Source: Cloacimonetes bacterium UBA6081
Lineage (GTDB): Bacteria; Cloacimonadota; Cloacimonadia; Cloacimonadales; Cloacimonadaceae
NCBI GenBank assembly: GCA_002428685.1
Contig: DIXL01000120.1
Span: 1-20,602 of the forward strand
Direction: 5' to 3'
Length of the DNA: 20,602 bases
Within the stretch, counting starts at the first letter, position 1. Each line of letters opens with the position of its first letter. Both the position numbers and the translations under genes were made by a program. Shown here piece after piece: positions 17,073 through 20,602 of this stretch. The notes beneath the pieces were generated by a model that was not told the origin of the DNA, ran no database searches, and saw only the letters and a program-made list of their open reading frames with translations.

Positions 17073-17139
17073 CAATGCCATATCATTCCCAACTCATTCC
17101 CAATAATATTGAGAATGAGTTGGGAATGATATGGCATTG
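17073..17139. repeat. 11-bp-phased hairpin repeat, copy B
   Basis: A 67-bp inverted repeat with 33-bp arms centred on 17106, built from 11-bp units (CATTCCCAACT, CATTCCCAATA) with a CCATAT end. One pair fails on the plus strand (C17100 with A17112) but becomes G:U in minus-strand RNA. Its 23-nt core (17095-17117) is the exact reverse complement of copy A's core (8187-8209), so the two are homologous and lie in opposite orientation. Like copy A it sits between convergent genes. Confidence 0.9.
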
Positions 17140-17190
17140 GAAGCAGGATTGGGGATTAAAGAATAATTCAGATTAGGCGCAGACTTTGGT

Positions 17191-18159
17191 TTATATAACC
17201 CCAGCTCTAATCAAATCGTGCATATGCAGCATACCGACCGGATGCTGCTGTTCGTCAACCACGGGGAGCATAGTTATTTTATATGTTTCCATCAGGTTTA
17301 GGGCTTCTATGGCCAATTCGTTGGGATTCAGAGTTTTAGGGTCGGCTGTCATACACTCTTTTGCTGTGTAACTTAGTAGTTTATCGCCTTTGTTGTGCAA
17401 TTGACGGCGTAAATCTCCATCGGTTACCATGCCAATCAGCTTTCCACTATCATTCACGACTGCAGTGCAGCCAAGCTTTTTGGAGGTCATTTCCATTATC
17501 ACCATGCTCATGCCGGCAGATTCAGGCACGATGGGTAAATCGCTACCCCCATGCATCAAATCGGCTATCCTTAATAGCAGCTTTTTGCCTATTGTCCCAC
17601 CAGGATGAAAGCGGGCAAAATCGTTTAGCTGAAAGTTCTTATGGCGCAGTAAAGCAATTGCCAAAGCATCTCCCACTGCCAAGGCCACTGTGGTGGAAGA
17701 AGTTGGAACCAATCCCAGAGGTTCGTAGGCTTTGGGAACATGGCAATCCAAAACTGCATCGGCGTTTTTTGCCAATTGCGAGCCCAGTTCTCCCGTAAGC
17801 GCAATAATTGGAACATGGTTAAACTTTAAAAAGGGAATGATGGAGATAAGTTCTTGCGATGAACCGCTATTGGACACAGCGATAACCACATCGTTCGCTT
17901 CAATCATGCCCAAATCACCATGAATGCCTTCAGCTGCGTGTAAAAAGATGGAAGTTGTGCCGGTGGAAGCAAGCGTAGCACTTATCTTTCGGGCAATTAT
18001 CCCGGCTTTGCCAATGCCGGTTAAAACAACTTTACCCTGACATTTACACAAAAGGTCAAAAGCCTTTTCTACTGCGCTTTGGTCAAGTTGCTCCGCCACT
18101 TTTGTAATGGCGGAAGCTTCCTTGCCAAGTTCTTCTATAACTATGTCGAAAACGTTCAT
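17191..18159 (-). CDS. kpsF: Arabinose-5-phosphate isomerase, KpsF/KdsD/GutQ family
   Basis: A 322-residue protein with the family's full layout: a SIS sugar isomerase domain (about 1-195) and a pair of CBS domains (about 200-322). The family interconverts ribulose-5-phosphate and arabinose-5-phosphate, the first step to Kdo for LPS or capsule. Visible motifs are TGIGKAGIIARK (Lys51), HGDLGM, SNSGSSQE (Glu103), PTSSTT and FHPGG (His185), corresponding to E. coli KdsD Lys59, Glu111 and His193. The fourth proposed catalytic residue, Glu152, is Ala144 here, with a Glu two positions on (Glu146). The start ATG overlaps the thrS stop by 4 bp (ATGA) with no good ribosome binding site, implying coupling. 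Confidence 0.9.
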   Translation of the reverse strand: MNVFDIVIEELGKEASAITKVAEQLDQSAVEKAFDLLCKCQGKVVLTGIGKAGIIARKISATLASTGTTSIFLHAAEGIHGDLGMIEANDVVIAVSNSGSSQELISIIPFLKFNHVPIIALTGELGSQLAKNADAVLDCHVPKAYEPLGLVPTSSTTVALAVGDALAIALLRHKNFQLNDFARFHPGGTIGKKLLLRIADLMHGGSDLPIVPESAGMSMVIMEMTSKKLGCTAVVNDSGKLIGMVTDGDLRRQLHNKGDKLLSYTAKECMTADPKTLNPNELAIEALNLMETYKITMLPVVDEQQHPVGMLHMHDLIRAGVI

Positions 18160-20060
18160 AATTGCTGTTTCAATGTTTCTAAAGCTGTATCAAGGCTCAT
18201 CGATCCAAGATCGCCTTTGGTATGTTGGCGCAGGGTTACTTCGCCGTTGGCAGCTTCGTTTTTACCCACAATGCACATGAAGGGAATCTTCTTCATTTCA
18301 GCTTCGCGGATTTTGTAGCCCATCTTTTCGCTACGGGGGTCAACCTCGCATCTAAAGCCTTGCAGTTGCAGCTTTTCAGCCACTTCATTGGCATAATCAA
18401 GCTGGGCATCGGTAATGGGAATCAGCATAACCTGCACCGGTGCCAACCACAAAGGCAGATTTCCACCATGATACTCTAACAAAGTGGCAAAGAACCGCTC
18501 TACCGAACCAAGAATGGCACGGTGTATCATATAAGGACGGTGAGGAGTGTTGTCCGCACCTACATAGGTCATATTAAATCGCTCCGGCAGGTTAAAATCG
18601 AACTGAATTGTGGTGCATTGCCAGGCACGGCCTATGGCATCTTTGATCTTGATGTCAATCTTAGGGCCATAAAAAGCACCGCCACCGGCATCCACGCTGT
18701 AATCCAGACCAAGCTTGCTCAGCGAGGCAGCCAGAGAATCCGTAGCTTTATCCCAATCTGCCTTTTCTCCCACAGAGCCATCCGGCTGAGTGGAAAGATA
18801 GATAAGGAAGTCTTTGAACCCAAAAGATTTAAGCATGTCCAGCGAAAATACAATCAGTTTCTCTACTTCCACATCCATTTGTTCGGGGGTGCAGATAATA
18901 TGTGCATCATCTTGTGTAAATCCACGCACTCTCATCAGCCCATGAAGCACTCCACTGCGTTCGTAGCGGTAAACTGTTCCCAGTTCTCCCAAGCGGATTG
19001 GCAGCTCGCGATAGCTGTGCAGATTGGCGTTGTAGATGCTGATATGAAAGGGGCAGTTCATGGGTTTTATATAATAATCCTGACCTTCCACATCCATGGC
19101 ACTATACATGTTTTCTTTATAAAAACCCAAATGTCCGGAGGTCTGCCAAAGATTGCTGCGTCCTACATGCGGGCTGTAAACCAGTTTGTAACCGCGTCTT
19201 AAGTGCTCTTCCTTCCAGTGGCTTTCGATTAAATGGCGAATCATTGCGCCATTGGGATGCCATAAAACCAAGCCGGGGCCAACTTCATCATTGATGGAAA
19301 AGAGGTCCAAGTCCTTTCCCAGTTTGCGGTGATCGCGTTTGGCAGCTTCTTCCAGAAAAACCAGATATTCGGTTAATTCTTTATTTGTGGGAAAGCTGAT
19401 GCCGTAGATGCGTTTCAGCATTTTGTTTTTTTCGTCACCGCGCCAATAGGCTCCGGAGCTTTTTAACAGCTTGATAGCCTTTATTTTGCCGGTGTTGGAG
19501 ATATGCGGGCCACGGCAAAGATCAATAAAATCACCCTGGCGGTAACTGCTGATAATATCTGTATCGGGTATTTCTGCTAAAATCTCCAGCTTGTAGCTTT
19601 CGCCCATGTCGCCAAAAAGCTTTATCGCTTCTTGTTTGCTAAGCTCGCCTCTGGTGTAGGGTAGAGCTTGGGCACAAAGCTCTTGCATGCGCTGTTCAAT
19701 CTTGAGCAGTTCTTCATCGGTAAAGGAAGCGTCACGATCAAAATCATAATAAAATCCTTGTTCGATGGCGGGGCCAATGGTTACCTTCACCTCCGGCCAA
19801 AGCTGTTTAACTGCCTGAGCCATCAGATGAGCGGTGCTGTGCCAGTAAATTTCCTTGCCGGCATCTGTTTTAAAAGTGTGTAAAACAAGGGTGGAATCTT
19901 TATCAAAAACGTGGTTTAGGTCTATCAGTTTGCCTTCTGTTTCGGCACAAATAGAAGCATCAGCAAGGCGGGGACTGATGTCCTGGGCAACTTGCAAAGC
20001 ACTGACCGGTTTGTCGTAACTGCGGACAGAACCATCGGGTAAAGTAATGTTAATAGGCAT
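18156..20060 (-). CDS. thrS: Threonyl-tRNA synthetase
   Basis: Charges tRNA-Thr with threonine. I choose the ATG at 20060 (634 aa), because GGAG (20067-20070) lies 6 bases upstream. The in-frame ATG at 20072 has no ribosome binding site. Numbering below counts from 20072. Domains are TGS (about 5-65), the editing domain with HSTAH (78-82) and CRGPH (186-190), the class II catalytic core (about 245-535) with RYERSG...RVRGFTQDDAH and the zinc ligands Cys340, His391 and His517, and the anticodon-binding domain (about 545-638). All hallmark residues are present. The gene is first in an operon with kpsF, an unusual partner. Confidence 0.97.
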   Translation of the reverse strand: MPINITLPDGSVRSYDKPVSALQVAQDISPRLADASICAETEGKLIDLNHVFDKDSTLVLHTFKTDAGKEIYWHSTAHLMAQAVKQLWPEVKVTIGPAIEQGFYYDFDRDASFTDEELLKIEQRMQELCAQALPYTRGELSKQEAIKLFGDMGESYKLEILAEIPDTDIISSYRQGDFIDLCRGPHISNTGKIKAIKLLKSSGAYWRGDEKNKMLKRIYGISFPTNKELTEYLVFLEEAAKRDHRKLGKDLDLFSINDEVGPGLVLWHPNGAMIRHLIESHWKEEHLRRGYKLVYSPHVGRSNLWQTSGHLGFYKENMYSAMDVEGQDYYIKPMNCPFHISIYNANLHSYRELPIRLGELGTVYRYERSGVLHGLMRVRGFTQDDAHIICTPEQMDVEVEKLIVFSLDMLKSFGFKDFLIYLSTQPDGSVGEKADWDKATDSLAASLSKLGLDYSVDAGGGAFYGPKIDIKIKDAIGRAWQCTTIQFDFNLPERFNMTYVGADNTPHRPYMIHRAILGSVERFFATLLEYHGGNLPLWLAPVQVMLIPITDAQLDYANEVAEKLQLQGFRCEVDPRSEKMGYKIREAEMKKIPFMCIVGKNEAANGEVTLRQHTKGDLGSMSLDTALETLKQQL

Positions 20061-20101
20061 ATATATCTCCATTGGGGAACATGGTAGTATTTTTGTGTTC
20101 C

Positions 20102-20131
20102 ATTATAACGTAATGTAGACTTAGATTCTAA
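20102..20131 (-). promoter_or_regulatory. Probable thrS promoter
   Basis: A perfect -10 box, TATAAT, lies on the minus strand at 20107-20102, about 40 bases before the thrS start. The best -35 at 18-bp spacing is a weak TTAGAA (20131-20126). An inverted repeat GGAACA/TGTTCC (20076-20081 and 20096-20101) overlaps the expected transcription start and could be an operator. No T-box leader is visible. Confidence 0.4.
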
Positions 20132-20554
20132 TCAAGGCATATTTGTCAAGCTTGGGATGTAAAACAGGGGAGGATACCGGCTTTTATAAAACCGTTGCAC
20201 CTCAAAAAGAAACGTGCTGTTGTTCTCAAGTAGGTGACTGTTCAGACAAATAGGTATTATATTCCATAAATTAGCAGTTGCAAAGGCGGAAAAAGTGGGC
20301 GAGACCGTCCTTTGATCGTATTGTGTCTCAAATTGACACATCGTCTCAGCTGTAGCCATAAAACCATCAAGCTAATGATTTTTCTCCAAAATATGCCTTT
20401 CTGCCAGAGCTGTTATTTTAGGGCACAATATGGACAATATGTATATTTACTAATCTTTCCAACACCTAAGTTATTGAAAAATAGTGTGCGATTTAGACAT
20501 TGATGCAAGCTAACATATTATATTGCTTCACGATAAAAGTATTTGCAATTATCG
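20132..20554. other. Non-coding region upstream of thrS
   Basis: About 420 bp with no convincing gene on either strand. It contains small inverted repeats: an imperfect one at 20178-20194 (CGG...TTTTATAAAA...CCG), TGTGTC-N7-GACACA at 20322-20340, and CGATAA-N12-TTATCG at 20531-20554. The last lies right against the intron-like fragment. None has a known role. Confidence 0.5.
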
Positions 20555-20602
20555 CTCCGTACGCACGGTTCTGTGAGAGGGATGATGCTGGATTTGATCA
20601 TC
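20555..20602 (+). mobile_element. 3'-terminal fragment of a group II intron (end of domain V and domain VI)
   Basis: GTACGCACGGTTC (20559-20571) matches the 3' strand of domain V (…CACGGUUC). It is followed by TGTGAGAGG and a stem-loop GATGAT (20581-20586) / ATCATC (20597-20602) in the place of domain VI. The matching 5' strand of domain V (GAGCCGUG...) is not found in the 40 bases upstream, so this copy is truncated at its 5' side. The intron's 3' splice site would fall about 10 bases beyond the window. The call rests on a short remembered consensus. Confidence 0.55.

Larger units (their letters stand above)
16879..17190. other. Convergent intergenic region between the outer-membrane protein gene and kpsF
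   Basis: About 310 bp with no gene. It holds the plus-strand terminator (16987-17026) and hairpin copy B (17073-17139). The remaining sequence (16879-16986 and 17140-17190) shows nothing I can name. Confidence 0.6.

Noticed and set aside
16879..17190. tRNA or other small structured RNA gene in the hairpin-rich gap
   Set aside because: No cloverleaf or T-arm sequence (GGTTCRA) is present; the structure is explained by a terminator and the repeat hairpin.
20132..20359. Minus-strand open frame of 75 codons upstream of thrS
   Set aside because: No ribosome binding site, no recognisable motif, and it overlaps small inverted repeats and promoter-type sequence.
20061..20360. T-box leader or threonine attenuator upstream of thrS
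   Set aside because: The TATAAT box leaves a leader of only about 35 nt, and I see no T-box sequence, specifier stem or terminator/antiterminator pair.

Overview
The window (20.6 kb) most likely comes from a free-living Gram-negative bacterium of the FCB group, with Candidatus Cloacimonadota the best guess. The reasons are two giant gingipain-type (C25) peptidases ending in the 'NYPNPFNP' FlgD-Ig/type IX secretion sorting domain, an outer-membrane beta-barrel protein, a Kdo-pathway isomerase gene, and intergenic repeats of a style I associate with FCB genomes. The phylum is inferred from protein style only.

Layout. 1-377: the 5' end of a group II intron (minus strand, running off the left edge) abuts two back-to-back hairpins, followed by the leader of the first peptidase. 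378-7995: two paralogous secreted C25 peptidases in tandem (+), separated by a strong hairpin and a possible promoter. 7996-8480: a repeat-dense convergent intergenic region with four kinds of repeat plus a terminator. 8474-11429 (-): a lipoprotein NMT1/THI5-like solute-binding protein overlapping a double-Cache/HAMP/SpoIIE phosphatase, which looks like a ligand-sensing unit feeding a partner-switch pathway. 11761-14608 (-): pyrG (CTP synthase) directly downstream of a class III aminotransferase. 14644-14858: an inverted-repeat element. 14869-16065 (-): acetyl-CoA acetyltransferase. 16378-16878 (+): small outer-membrane barrel protein. 16879-17190: terminator and a second copy of the 11-bp-phased hairpin. 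17191-20060 (-): thrS and kpsF/kdsD in a 4-bp overlapping operon. 20061-20602: thrS promoter region, then a fragment matching domain V (3' half) and domain VI of a group II intron at the extreme right edge.

How it fits together. The peptidases would be exported through Sec and then a type IX-like system to digest external protein, in keeping with an amino-acid-fermenting lifestyle (inference). The aminotransferase and thiolase could serve amino-acid or acyl-CoA metabolism, but their substrates are not readable from sequence. KpsF/KdsD points to Kdo-type LPS or capsule synthesis. The most unusual signals are the paired, inverted hairpin repeats sharing an exact 23-nt core, the orphan binding-protein/SpoIIE operon, the Glu-to-Ala change in the KpsF active site, and intron fragments at both window edges. 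I see no tRNA, rRNA, CRISPR or phage genes.
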